IMG/VR virus record: IMGVR_UViG_3300042402_002425
Span: 1 to 41,373 of that record
Source of the DNA: a virus
Reading direction: 5' to 3' (one strand)
DNA length: 41,373 nt
Part shown: positions 26,073 to 35,721 of the stretch, piece by piece
How the letters are laid out: the number at the start of each line of letters is the position of its first letter
Position numbering within the stretch: the first letter of the stretch is position 1
Made by a program: the position numbers and the translations under genes
The notes under the pieces: model-generated
What the model was told of the DNA's origin: nothing
What the model saw: only the letters and a program-made list of their open reading frames with translations
Databases searched by the model: none

Positions 26073-28777
26073 TGGCACGACGAGGACGCTTCACAAGCCC
26101 GAATTCGGGTGGACAGAACCTTACCGCGCTAATTACTAACCTCCTGCGCGAGCGAAACTCCGCAGAGGAGCAGGCGCTGCTGAATGCCTATCGAACTGGA
26201 ACTGCCTACAATGGTGCCGTTCCGACTGCCGATGACATTCAGGCGTTCTACGATAACTGGGCATCAAATGCTGGTTATGCCCCTGGAAGCCTAGAGTACC
26301 AGGCCATTGTTCAGAAGAAGTCTGAGCTGAATAACTACGACATCAAGAAGCAATACAATAGTTTAATTACCGACTTCAATAATGGTAGCGGGGAAAACTA
26401 CGACGAGATTGTAAACTTCCTAGAAACTAGGGCAAACCAATCAAGCGATCCGCAGGATCTTGAGACGTATAGAAGCGCAATGAGCGACATCAATAAGTCT
26501 TACATTGGATACCAGGGTGAGGCGCTTGGTCGCGGTGAGATCACTGCCGCTGAGTACCGAGAGCTGGCCGCAGAGATCATTGCCCAAATGGACCCAGAAG
26601 ATCCAAAGCGTTACGAGACGCTGGTAAATGCCTACACCTACGAGTGGAACGCCGAGAAGACCAAGTGGGACAACCGACTGCTTGCTGGAACCATTAACGC
26701 TAGCCAATATGCTAACTGGGCAAGCGGCTTCCAGAGCGCGCTCCTTGCGGCTGGGGTCAAGAAGGACAGCGTGCTGTATACAACCGTTGTTGCTGCTAAG
26801 GCAACGGCAAACAATGGTGGTGGCGTTGGCTCTGGGTCAGTTGTGGGTGAAAGAATTAGCACCACACTTAGCGAAATCGACGCTGTTGTTGATGTCGCCC
26901 TATCGCTTAATCCAGACACAAAACCACGCTCAATCTCAGAAATTCTTGACAGCGGCAAGGATAGCCTTGGGGCCGTTACGGATGACCCAGCACTTATCCT
27001 TATGCTTGGTCAGGCTTTGGACGAAAACCCAAATGCGTTCCCAACGCTTTCCGCTCTCGGCATTACCGATAGCTCCAGTCTAAATGTTTACTTTAACGAT
27101 AGGCTTACTAGCGGGTATGCGGACGCATATCTGCTTGCATCAAATGGCGGAGCAAACAACACGCAGGAATGGTACGGCGCAAACGTTGCTGCTGGAGCAC
27201 TAAGTGAAGTTGCTCAGTTTGATTTCCAGAGCACTCAATGGCTGAAGGATATTGCAGCTTCGCAGGGTAATGTTGCAAAGATTCAGGAACTCAACAGTGA
27301 GTGGACAAAGTATCTTTCTGGTCAGGATTCAAAGTACGGAAAACTTGATGCCACAAGGCTTGGGGACTTCCTTTCATTAGCGCAGAACGAGTATGACGCA
27401 ATGACTGGCCAGTCAGACGGATCATTGCCAACATTGAGCGGAACAGTCAATGCAAACATCCCGCTTGACTTTACAACCGTTCAGGAGAATACCAACAATA
27501 TTAACGCAATGACATCTGGAAATGGATTCCAGCAGTGGAACCCAAAGACCCAGGAGTTTGAGTTTGTTTCTGGTCGACCTGCTGGACGAACGGCAACTGG
27601 TAGTTACCAGTTTGTTGAGTTCGGAAGGGTCAACGGTCAGATTATTTCTTACGTAACTTCCGTTCAAGGAGTCAAAGTATCGGATAAAGATGGTGTTCAG
27701 ATCGGATGGGTTTACGACCCACATAATGGATCTGCGCCAATTATTTCAAATCTCAAGGGGCAACTTATGGAGACACCAGAGGCTGGGTTAAATGGAAACA
27801 CTACTTCTGGATTTGTTCTTCCAGATGGTGCAACCTTTAATCAGAGCGACGGTTCAATCCCGCTTTACAGCACGGTTGGCCTTGCAACCCAAACGCCAGT
27901 AACGTTTGGCGCTAACAGCAGAAACGAGCTTGCCCTCATTCGATCTGGTATTGCTCAAACGGAGTCAACTATCTCCCCAGATGATCTGCGTACCGCATCT
28001 GGTCTCATTGCCAATGTTCTACCTGCCCTTGGGGGCAATGCCCTTGATGGAGCCAACATTGCAACTGACATTCTTGCTGACGCGGACGGAATTGAGATTC
28101 AGCAGATTAGCGAAAGCCCAGCCGCAACCACCCCAGAGGGACGAGCAGAGATTGCTCGGCTTGCTGGAAATAGCGACCTAGAGAAGGCGTGGCTGTTTGT
28201 TGCTGCCAATGCGAGCAAGTTGGAAATCGTCAACGGTGGATATCGATGGAAGGCTGGAACACCAGAGGCAACCCAGCCACGATCTGATGCTCTTGGGCAG
28301 GGCGCCGCAGCCGCTGCCGCAGGATTTATCGGCGGTGGATTTACTGGAATCGGAGCAATCCCAGCAGCCGTTGGTCTTGGAATTGCAGGATTTGCACAGG
28401 GACTTATTAGTGGAGTGCAAAGCCCGCTAGATACGATTAGTGATATCAATAGAACAATCCTCAACCAAGATCCATCTATGGAGCAGCAGCGGTTGCAGTT
28501 CTATTACACAACTCCTTCCCTCACCCCAAATGCTGGTAAGCAAACTCCAGCCATTGGTGATCGTTTCTTTAGGAAGCTTAATGCTCCAGTAGTTTCAGAC
28601 AATACTGGGGTTCGACCAGGTATTCCAGATCTTTCAGTTGATATTCCAAAGCCAGCAATCCCAGCACCAGTGGTTCCGTCGGTTAGCCCAATGACCCAGA
28701 AGTATGAGTCTGCTGCGTTTAAGGCAACTCTACCACCTGCTCCAATTCTGCCACCTGAAAGACGGGGTGGCGTGTAA
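26072..28777 (+). CDS. Large putative virion protein (901 aa)
   Basis: No family recognised. N-terminal third is helical and polar; the middle is Asn/Ser-rich with beta character; the C-terminal part has a long small-residue hydrophobic stretch (AAAAAAGFIGGGFTGIGA followed by IPAAVGLGIAGFAQGL), then a proline-rich tail. The place between portal and scaffold and the membrane-like stretch suggest an internal head or ejection protein that reaches the host envelope. More A+T-rich than its neighbours in the middle part. Confidence 0.6.
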   Translation: MARRGRFTSPNSGGQNLTALITNLLRERNSAEEQALLNAYRTGTAYNGAVPTADDIQAFYDNWASNAGYAPGSLEYQAIVQKKSELNNYDIKKQYNSLITDFNNGSGENYDEIVNFLETRANQSSDPQDLETYRSAMSDINKSYIGYQGEALGRGEITAAEYRELAAEIIAQMDPEDPKRYETLVNAYTYEWNAEKTKWDNRLLAGTINASQYANWASGFQSALLAAGVKKDSVLYTTVVAAKATANNGGGVGSGSVVGERISTTLSEIDAVVDVALSLNPDTKPRSISEILDSGKDSLGAVTDDPALILMLGQALDENPNAFPTLSALGITDSSSLNVYFNDRLTSGYADAYLLASNGGANNTQEWYGANVAAGALSEVAQFDFQSTQWLKDIAASQGNVAKIQELNSEWTKYLSGQDSKYGKLDATRLGDFLSLAQNEYDAMTGQSDGSLPTLSGTVNANIPLDFTTVQENTNNINAMTSGNGFQQWNPKTQEFEFVSGRPAGRTATGSYQFVEFGRVNGQIISYVTSVQGVKVSDKDGVQIGWVYDPHNGSAPIISNLKGQLMETPEAGLNGNTTSGFVLPDGATFNQSDGSIPLYSTVGLATQTPVTFGANSRNELALIRSGIAQTESTISPDDLRTASGLIANVLPALGGNALDGANIATDILADADGIEIQQISESPAATTPEGRAEIARLAGNSDLEKAWLFVAANASKLEIVNGGYRWKAGTPEATQPRSDALGQGAAAAAAGFIGGGFTGIGAIPAAVGLGIAGFAQGLISGVQSPLDTISDINRTILNQDPSMEQQRLQFYYTTPSLTPNAGKQTPAIGDRFFRKLNAPVVSDNTGVRPGIPDLSVDIPKPAIPAPVVPSVSPMTQKYESAAFKATLPPAPILPPERRGGV

Positions 28778-31700
28778 TGGGCGGAGTCCTTGGGCCAAAG
28801 AATGGTTCGTCTGGCGGTGGATCAGCTCCTGCCCAGAACAGTCCATTCTTTAAGCAGAACACCCAAAAGACCGTCACCTCCGCTGGTAAGATTGCGGTAA
28901 GCATTGCCGACCCATCGGGGACAATCAAGAGTTCTATTGGCAATACCAACAATGCCATTATTGGTCTTGGCAAGGGACTTGTCTCTATCGTTGAGAATCT
29001 ACCAATCCTTGGCGGTGTCACTAAGCCAGTAATCGGAGCCGTTGGCACCATTGCTGACGCAACAATTGGAACTGGGGTTCGGGCGCTAGAGGGTGTCCAA
29101 GTTGATGTTGGTGGAAAGAAGAACCTTGCAGAGGTTGCTGGCATTCCCCTAGACATCGTTGGCGCAGCACTTGAAGGTGGACTGACTGCCCTTGGTGCTC
29201 CGCTTCGTTTTGTTGGAGAGCAGGTTGCCAGCGCAAGAATCCGAGAGACCCAAAGCGGCAACAGAAGTTTTGCAACAACAATCTTCGGCGACGCTCCGCA
29301 GGCCGCTATCAATTCAATCAAGGCTGGTGGTTCCATTGAGGATGCCGCTCGGCAGCTTGTCAAAGACGGCAAGGGCTTCTCTGAAAACGGGGCAATGAAC
29401 TTCATCTACGAGATGCTCCTTGACCCAGCAAACATCATTCTCCCTGGAGTTGGCAAGTTTGCCTCCATCGGTAAGGAGGCAATGCTTCTCAACGCAATGG
29501 GGGAATCAAAGTTGCTTGGCCTTGCAGAAAGTGCGGCTAAGGCAGGAAATAAGGAGATCGCCGCTGGCTACCGTGCTCAGGCTGAATTCCTACAGAAGTG
29601 GGACTGGGCTGGCGGAATCTACAAGGCCACGCTTGGTCAGGTCAATGGTTCGGCAAGAAGGCTAACCTCGACCATTGTTAAGGAAGTTGCGACTGGTGCG
29701 CTTCGGGCGTATCGTCCACGAGTCATTGATGGTTTCCTTGACGACATCACCGCTATCGGCGGTCGTGAGTTGGCAAATAGGGGTTTGACCAACCACGCTG
29801 CAACCTTTATGAACGCAGTCAAGTCTGGCGCAGTTCGCGCAAAGACCGCCATCATTGGATCTGTTTCCCGTGACTTCTCGGATAACGTCATTAGTGACAT
29901 TATCCGACTAACCTCAGAGGGAAAAACCAAGGCGCAGATCCTAGCCACCGCTGCTGGTCGAGAGGGCGACAACCTTGGCAAGATCCTTATTGACCTAAAT
30001 GTTCCAACAAAAGTCGTAGATGACCTGTTTGCCAATATCGCCGATAATCTAAAACGAAAGGTTCGCGGTGACGAACTGCGTCGCAAGTTGATTGACCAGA
30101 GAGATCAGGTGCAGACATTCGTTGCCAACGCTCAGGTTCGCAGGCAGAAGGATCTTATTACCAGAGTATCCCAATACAAGGTAGAACTTGACGCTCGCCT
30201 TGCAACCGAAGACGGCATCCGCGTTATTTCCGAAGCAAAGCTTGACCGCGTGCCAGCAGCAAGCAACCCAGCAGTCGGCATCCAAGAGTTGACGCAGGAC
30301 CTTGCCGCTGGATTTGGTATGAAGGAAGCGGACGCTGCCAACCTAGCACGATCCCTCTTTGCCAAGCATCAGGGTGACGTTGCGGCCTTGACGGATGTCC
30401 TTGCATTTGCCAGAAGCGCCAACCTTGGACAGGCGATGCGAGAACTCGGAAGCCTGAGAAGCCTCCTCAAGGGCAAGGTACTTCGCGTCGGCAACAAGGA
30501 GATTGATCTTTCCCGCATTACTATTACATCTACGCGCAGCATTACCCAGACCGACACCAAGAGAATCCTTGCTCGTATCAAGGAACTAAAGGCAATCGTT
30601 CGATCTAAGGGTAGCGGCGTTGCTGCTGCCAAGAAAGAACTGGACGAGATTTCAGATGGACTTGTTTCCAACTACGACGAGTTCGGTGTCTTTGCTGGAT
30701 CGGGCGGAACGCATACACGAGATAGCGTCTTTGAATACCTTGAGAAGATCAAGGACCGAACGGTCCGAGAAGTAAGCACCAGCGAAAGAACTGCCATCAT
30801 TGCGGCAGCAGCCAAAGACCAGAGCTTTGCTCAAATCAAAAACGTTGAAGAGCGCCTGCTGGCAATGGGATATCGTCTTGGAATTGCCCCAGAGGATGGA
30901 TTGGTTACCGTCAAGTCTCTTGTAACCGATCACCACGGTCGAGAGAAGATGGCAGAAGTGCTCACTCCGTTCTCGGACATGATCGACAACGTAGACACTA
31001 ACCTCAAGGGTACTGGTGCGTTTGACCAAGCCATTGCCAACGAAGCCCTGCGACCATCAAAGCTGGGAAGAATCTGGAGTTCCCTTACTAGGGAGTACGG
31101 ATCAGAGATTACCAAAAACAACATCGTTGAGCGATTTGTCACTGGCATGGTGTCAAAGACTGGCATTTCGGTAAACGCCTCACGAAGGATTATGTCCCGC
31201 GTCACATCTCTCGCTGCCGAAAAGGGCATCCAGCCCAAGGCCCTCTTCCTTGACCGAGTTGAGGTCGAGAAGATCTTCCGAGAGGAAATGGGCGACGCCT
31301 ATGGTAGACTCGCGGAAAGCGGAAGTAGCCCAATCAAGATGATTGTAGACGCTGCTGCTGGCGACATCTCCTCTGCTGGACTTACCTCTGGATTCACTGG
31401 CAGGGTCAAGGCCATCTTCCCAGAGATTACCGTGATCACAGACCGACTCTACCCAGAGGCACGATTCGGTCGATTGAACCCATTCTTCAACCTTGTACTT
31501 GAGCGAACAGAAACAAACATTATGAATATCGTCCACAACGTTCGCAAGGAAGTTGCCATTGAGGGGCTTGCCGATGTCAGGGGTGGAATCCTTCGTAAGG
31601 CCCACCTAGACCCACGAAACGTTAACCGCGAGATCAATGATGGCATGATGAATATGCGCGCACGAGCAGCAAAGAGCATGGTGGCTGCCGTTGAGGGATC

Positions 31701-32757
31701 GCCGTCATTCAAGGAGCGAATCGCCAGCAGAATCCTTTTGCTCAAGACTGGTGGCGTTCGTGCTGCGACACAGGGGGTTGTCAGCAGGGAAGGGGTAAGG
31801 AACGTCTTCTCCATTGATAGCGTCAAGGCGGCAAAGGAACTCTCCAGAGACATTATGTCCGACCAGTTTGCTGCTCGTGAAATCCTTGACAACATTAACC
31901 GTATGGCTCCAGGTAAGCTTGATGAACTTGCGTCTCACTACGGAGTAACCAGCGCGGATCAGGTTGCCGAACGGCTTATTGCCGACTACCTGCTTCAGGC
32001 AGACCCAATTCGATTTGCGGCAGTAGTTAAGGCAGAAGGCAAGATGGCACGCACCCTTGCCGAGCAAGCCCTCAAGGATGTTGGCGTCAACGGCAATGCC
32101 GCTCTTGATATCGCTGCCTCAACTATTGCGGCATACGAGACAGCGTTGCTCCGTGGCAGCCGAGCCGCAGACAAGGCCCAATACTTCTCTAGTCACAGAA
32201 GTTGGTTTGAGCGAAGTCTCAACCATCCATTCCTTGGCGTATATCCATACTCCTACATGACGCAGAAAGCGATCCCAGGATTGCTTAGGATTATGTTCAA
32301 GACGCCAGTTGGCAAGAACGTCTATGCGCCAGCACTTGGCTACTACACTTGGGACAAGGTTGTTGAAGAGATAAACCTTTCAATCAACAGTGACAGGGGA
32401 TTGGTTAGCGAGATCGTTAAGAACGATGCTCTCCTGTACCTCTTGACCACGCTGCTCCCAGTAACCCCAGACGGGATGGGCTTCTCGCTCCCAGCATGGC
32501 TCCGACGCGGCGTCATTCAGCCTGGTATGCGTGGAGAAGAGCTTACTCCTGGCGCACTTGCTCCAACACTTACTGAGGTTGTATCCCAGTTTGGTCGAGG
32601 TACCGTGCTTGGTCAAACCAGAACTGTCCTTGAGGGTGCCCAATCCGTTTCGGATATTACGCAAGCCAACCAGAACATTACTGATTTTATTGAAACTAAT
32701 CTTCCAACTCCAGAAGAGATCCAAAACGCGGTCTCTGGCATTCGCGGAAATGAATAA
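28777..32757 (+). CDS. Very large putative ejection or tape-measure-like protein (1326 aa)
   Basis: Largest gene of the genome. N-terminus has weakly hydrophobic Gly/Ile/Val stretches (NTNNAIIGLGKGLVSIVENL; VGAVGTIADATIGTGVRAL-like); the long centre is helical and charged (KRKVRGDELRRKLIDQRDQV), and the C-terminus has hydrophobic stretches (YLLTTLLPVTPDG). No enzymatic motif recognised. Size and helical, membrane-containing nature fit internal virion proteins of podoviruses, or a tape measure, although a tape measure would normally lie next to the tail genes. It starts where the 901-aa protein ends (TAATG). Confidence 0.6.
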   Translation: MGGVLGPKNGSSGGGSAPAQNSPFFKQNTQKTVTSAGKIAVSIADPSGTIKSSIGNTNNAIIGLGKGLVSIVENLPILGGVTKPVIGAVGTIADATIGTGVRALEGVQVDVGGKKNLAEVAGIPLDIVGAALEGGLTALGAPLRFVGEQVASARIRETQSGNRSFATTIFGDAPQAAINSIKAGGSIEDAARQLVKDGKGFSENGAMNFIYEMLLDPANIILPGVGKFASIGKEAMLLNAMGESKLLGLAESAAKAGNKEIAAGYRAQAEFLQKWDWAGGIYKATLGQVNGSARRLTSTIVKEVATGALRAYRPRVIDGFLDDITAIGGRELANRGLTNHAATFMNAVKSGAVRAKTAIIGSVSRDFSDNVISDIIRLTSEGKTKAQILATAAGREGDNLGKILIDLNVPTKVVDDLFANIADNLKRKVRGDELRRKLIDQRDQVQTFVANAQVRRQKDLITRVSQYKVELDARLATEDGIRVISEAKLDRVPAASNPAVGIQELTQDLAAGFGMKEADAANLARSLFAKHQGDVAALTDVLAFARSANLGQAMRELGSLRSLLKGKVLRVGNKEIDLSRITITSTRSITQTDTKRILARIKELKAIVRSKGSGVAAAKKELDEISDGLVSNYDEFGVFAGSGGTHTRDSVFEYLEKIKDRTVREVSTSERTAIIAAAAKDQSFAQIKNVEERLLAMGYRLGIAPEDGLVTVKSLVTDHHGREKMAEVLTPFSDMIDNVDTNLKGTGAFDQAIANEALRPSKLGRIWSSLTREYGSEITKNNIVERFVTGMVSKTGISVNASRRIMSRVTSLAAEKGIQPKALFLDRVEVEKIFREEMGDAYGRLAESGSSPIKMIVDAAAGDISSAGLTSGFTGRVKAIFPEITVITDRLYPEARFGRLNPFFNLVLERTETNIMNIVHNVRKEVAIEGLADVRGGILRKAHLDPRNVNREINDGMMNMRARAAKSMVAAVEGSPSFKERIASRILLLKTGGVRAATQGVVSREGVRNVFSIDSVKAAKELSRDIMSDQFAAREILDNINRMAPGKLDELASHYGVTSADQVAERLIADYLLQADPIRFAAVVKAEGKMARTLAEQALKDVGVNGNAALDIAASTIAAYETALLRGSRAADKAQYFSSHRSWFERSLNHPFLGVYPYSYMTQKAIPGLLRIMFKTPVGKNVYAPALGYYTWDKVVEEINLSINSDRGLVSEIVKNDALLYLLTTLLPVTPDGMGFSLPAWLRRGVIQPGMRGEELTPGALAPTLTEVVSQFGRGTVLGQTRTVLEGAQSVSDITQANQNITDFIETNLPTPEEIQNAVSGIRGNE

Positions 32758-32761
32758 ATAA

Positions 32762-32783
32762 ACCCCTGACGCTGTGTTGGGGT
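32762..32783 (+). terminator. Weak hairpin after the 1326-aa gene
   Basis: ACCCC and GGGGT (32762-32766 and 32779-32783) form a 5-pair stem with a 12-base loop just after the stop and before the scaffold ribosome site. It could lower read-through or protect the 3' end; it is too weak to be sure. Confidence 0.25.
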
Positions 32784-32808
32784 GGTTTGTAAAGAAGGAG
32801 AAAATGCT

Positions 32809-33366
32809 GTGGCTGAAGAAGTCGTGAACAGCGTCGTGGACCAGTCGGCTGAGGTAGTTGCCCCAGAGGTAGCTACTGTGCCCACTGAGAACGACGGTGA
32901 TGTCGCCACTTGGAAGAAGCGTCTAGCAGGCAAGGATCAGGCGCTCACCGCTGCCAAAAAGGAACTTGATGATATCAAGTCCAAGGCAGAGGAACTCTCT
33001 CGCTGGAAGGCAGAGCAGGAGCAGGCTCAGATGACGGAGTTCGAGAAGGCGCAAGCCAAGATTCGAGAACTGGAGTCAAAGGCCGCTGCTGCCGAGCAGT
33101 CCGCAAAGGAGGAGCGATTAGCGCGGGAATTCCCTCTCGCTTACCAGTTCAACAAGGATACCAGTGGTCTTGATGAGACCTCTCGCGCTGCTGCGCTAGA
33201 GAAGTTCATTCGAGATGCTGCATCATCCAAGGAACAGGTCGAGACGGCACCCGCTATCGTTGATCCAAACAATGCGCGTCGGGCAACCGCTGCGCCAATT
33301 ACTAAGCCAGATTCTAAGGGCATCTCTGAGAAGCTCAGGAATCTGGGTAATCCATTCGCTGATTAG
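32809..33366 (+). CDS. Capsid scaffold protein (Gp20-like coiled coil)
   Basis: 185 residues from GTG 32809, eight bases after AAGGAG; an in-frame GTG at 32782 lies before that ribosome site. A central coiled coil (KKRLAGKDQALTAAKKELDD, then KAQAKIRELESKAAAAEQSA) with an acidic N-terminus and a basic C-terminus (KGISEKLRNLGNPF) is typical of phage scaffolds, where the C-terminal end binds the capsid. It sits right before the major capsid gene. Confidence 0.8.
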   Translation: MAEEVVNSVVDQSAEVVAPEVATVPTENDGDVATWKKRLAGKDQALTAAKKELDDIKSKAEELSRWKAEQEQAQMTEFEKAQAKIRELESKAAAAEQSAKEERLAREFPLAYQFNKDTSGLDETSRAAALEKFIRDAASSKEQVETAPAIVDPNNARRATAAPITKPDSKGISEKLRNLGNPFAD

Positions 33367-33380
33367 GAAGGAGTAGCTTC

Positions 33381-34352
33381 ATGGCTACCACAACTACCAG
33401 CACGTCGGGTTTCTCTGATCTCGTACAGGAACTTGTTTCTGCACGCGCTCTAGAGGAACTGCGCGCACGTGCTGTTCACGCGATGCCAGGGATGTATGTC
33501 CCAGCTCGCTTTATCAAGGGGACGAACACCCTCCGCTACGCTCGTTATGCTGACCTCGCGGTCAACACGACGCCGCTGACGGAAGGCGCCCCACCTGTTG
33601 ACCAGGCTCTGACGATTTCATCCGAGTACTTCACTGCTACGCAGTACGGTTCGACGATTGCGATTTCGGACCTTGCCAACATTGACTCGCCACATGATCT
33701 CGTCAGCATTGCTGCCGAGCGCGTGGCGTATCAGGCAGTTCGCTCGATGGACCAGCTGGTCCGCGACAACCTGCACTCGAACGCGGCAACCGCTGCCGTC
33801 TTTGGTGCGACTGCATCTGGTACACTGACCCAGAACGCCGCCAACAGCGCAGTTGCTGCTGCTGGTATTCTTAACGGCACCTTCGTCAAGCAGATCGTTG
33901 CTCGACTCAAGGGTTCCAACGTTCCTCAGTTTGCTGATGGCACGTATCGCGCAATCATCCATCCTTCACAGGAGTATGACTTGATTAGCGATACCGCCGT
34001 AAACGGCTGGATTGAGTCGCGCAAGTACGTGGACAACACCGACCTGCTCACGGGCGAGATTGGTATGTTCGCTGGCGTGCGTTTCATCGTGTCTTCGGAC
34101 GCCAAGGTCTACACGACCGCTGGCGCTTCGGCTGGCAACGTGTACGCCGCTCTGTTCCTTGGCCCTGACGCCTACGCAATTGGCGACAGCCAGACCCTCC
34201 AGAGCTACTTCGTAGCCCCTGGTGGCGACCACACCGACCCACTCGCACAGAAGGCGCTGTTGGGTTACAAGATGCGTTTCGGCTCCCTCCTCCTCGATGA
34301 GGCAGGCGCCCGTTACCGCGTCGTCAAGACCCAGGCCACGGTCGGAGTCTAA
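33381..34352 (+). CDS. Major capsid protein (N4-gp56-like, HK97 fold)
   Basis: 323 residues after GGAAGGAG. Sequence such as RFIKGTNTLRYARYADLAVN, TPLTEGAPPVDQALTISSEY, ATQYGSTIAISDLANIDSPH, YRAIIHPSQEYDLISD and GEIGMFAGVRFIVSSDAKVY is characteristic of the N4-gp56 type of capsid proteins. More G+C-rich synonymous codons than the two genes upstream, as often in highly expressed phage genes. It follows the scaffold and is followed by a hairpin. Confidence 0.9.
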   Translation: MATTTTSTSGFSDLVQELVSARALEELRARAVHAMPGMYVPARFIKGTNTLRYARYADLAVNTTPLTEGAPPVDQALTISSEYFTATQYGSTIAISDLANIDSPHDLVSIAAERVAYQAVRSMDQLVRDNLHSNAATAAVFGATASGTLTQNAANSAVAAAGILNGTFVKQIVARLKGSNVPQFADGTYRAIIHPSQEYDLISDTAVNGWIESRKYVDNTDLLTGEIGMFAGVRFIVSSDAKVYTTAGASAGNVYAALFLGPDAYAIGDSQTLQSYFVAPGGDHTDPLAQKALLGYKMRFGSLLLDEAGARYRVVKTQATVGV

Positions 34353-34370
34353 TCGGTCGGGACGCCGATA

Positions 34371-34399
34371 CCCCCACTCAGTCCTAGACTGGGTGGGGG
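34371..34399 (+). terminator. Strong hairpin after the major capsid gene
   Basis: CCCCCACTCAGTC and GACTGGGTGGGGG pair over 13 positions (one T-G pair) around a CTA loop. It lies 18 bases after the capsid stop and has no T-tract. It may end part of the transcript, so that capsid mRNA is more abundant than tail mRNA, or protect its 3' end. Confidence 0.65.
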
Positions 34400-34427
34400 A
34401 GTCCCACTAGAATCAACGGAGAGGCAC

Positions 34428-34447
34428 CTAGGAGCCACTAGGAGCCA
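34428..34447 (+). repeat. Tandem 10-bp repeat before the glycosyltransferase gene
   Basis: CTAGGAGCCA occurs twice head to tail in the gap between the capsid gene and the GT-B gene. Too short for a firm role; it could be a slippage product or a binding site. Confidence 0.5.
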
Positions 34448-34488
34448 CAAAAAGGGTCAAGGTGGCACTTAGCCACAAGAGGGTCGAT

Positions 34489-35721
34489 ATGCTGAAAGTC
34501 CTAGTTTGGGGACACGTTGAGGAAGGGCCATGTGCCTACTTCCGTGGTCACCAGTTTACCGAAGAACTCAAGAAGCTCGGCGTAGAGTATCGCGGTCTGA
34601 ACAAGGTCGGAATGAAGATCAAAGAGGGCGGGGAGAAACTACTCCTTCCCGAAGCAATGGCTAAGGGCCTTGTGGACTTTGACACTTCCGATGTGGACTG
34701 GGCAGATGTCGTCGTCTTCCGACGCTACTACAACACCACGATCTGCTGCAAGACAGAAGCGTGTCCATTCGTCACTTTCTCCTACGCAGAAGCAATGAAG
34801 CATGAGCACGGCTGGAAAGAGCGCGACCTTATTACGCGGCTCCTCTGGCCCACCTTCCAGTATGCAAACCACGGCAAGGCTATTGTCTACGAGACGGACG
34901 ATGACCACTTCAACATCCGACCGTGGAACGGTTACCTCAAAGATGTGATCCCAGAGTACGAGATGATTGAGCAGATGGCAAAGCGTGCTGATCTTGTCAC
35001 CACCTCCACCAACACCATCGCTCGGCGCTATGCGCGGTTCAATGACAACATCCGTGTCATCCGCAACGCAATTGACCCAGAACTGTACAAGCCAACGGTT
35101 GAACGCCCAGCAGGGGACAAGCCACGGGTTGTCTACTACGGCAGCACCGCTCGACTCCGAGACTACGCTGGGTACCCAGAGGGTCCACGCAACAAGATTG
35201 CTGGCGGATACGCTGGCAAGGCAGTCATGGATCTCCGCAATGAACTGCACAGCGTCTTTGTCGGAACCAATGCTGGCACAGAGTCAGTCGTAGCCCAGTT
35301 CTTTCAAGAGCAGTATGGCTACGTTGAGGGCATCAACAAGTTCTGCGAGACCCTTGCCAACACCCACCCAGACATCGGCATTGCCCCACTGATGGGCGAT
35401 GACTTTGACCAGGCCAAGTCCGAACTCCATTGGCTTGAGTACGCCATGACGGGTGCCGCCTTCATTGGTGAGCGGTTCCGTGGCGATGGTCCGTACCAGA
35501 TGGTCCGCGACGGCGTGGACGGGCTGCTTGCCCGTGGTCGCGGCGAATGGTACGACGCAATGAAGAAGCTCACACGCAGCAAGGATCTACGAGAACAACT
35601 CGCAGGTGCGGCGCGTGAGCGTGTGCTAAAGGAATATCACTACAAAGATCGAGCAAAGGAATGGGCTGACGCCTTCAAATGGGCAGCCGAGAATAAAGGC
35701 AAAGGAGCCAAGATCGCATGA
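34489..35721 (+). CDS. GT-B glycosyltransferase (GT4-like), between capsid and tail genes
   Basis: 410 residues from ATG 34489, after GAGGGTCGAT; GTG 34462 is an upstream alternative. Rossmann-type start (KVLVWGHVEEGPCAYFRGHQ), a middle part AIVYETDDDHFNIRPWNG, the domain switch RVIRNAIDPELYKP, and in the C-terminal half IGIAPLMGDDFDQAKSELHW and EYAMTGAAFIGERFRG, which follow the donor-binding E-x(7)-E region of GT4 enzymes. It stands inside the structural cassette, so the capsid or tail may be its target. It overlaps the adaptor gene (ATGA). Confidence 0.8.
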   Translation: MLKVLVWGHVEEGPCAYFRGHQFTEELKKLGVEYRGLNKVGMKIKEGGEKLLLPEAMAKGLVDFDTSDVDWADVVVFRRYYNTTICCKTEACPFVTFSYAEAMKHEHGWKERDLITRLLWPTFQYANHGKAIVYETDDDHFNIRPWNGYLKDVIPEYEMIEQMAKRADLVTTSTNTIARRYARFNDNIRVIRNAIDPELYKPTVERPAGDKPRVVYYGSTARLRDYAGYPEGPRNKIAGGYAGKAVMDLRNELHSVFVGTNAGTESVVAQFFQEQYGYVEGINKFCETLANTHPDIGIAPLMGDDFDQAKSELHWLEYAMTGAAFIGERFRGDGPYQMVRDGVDGLLARGRGEWYDAMKKLTRSKDLREQLAGAARERVLKEYHYKDRAKEWADAFKWAAENKGKGAKIA

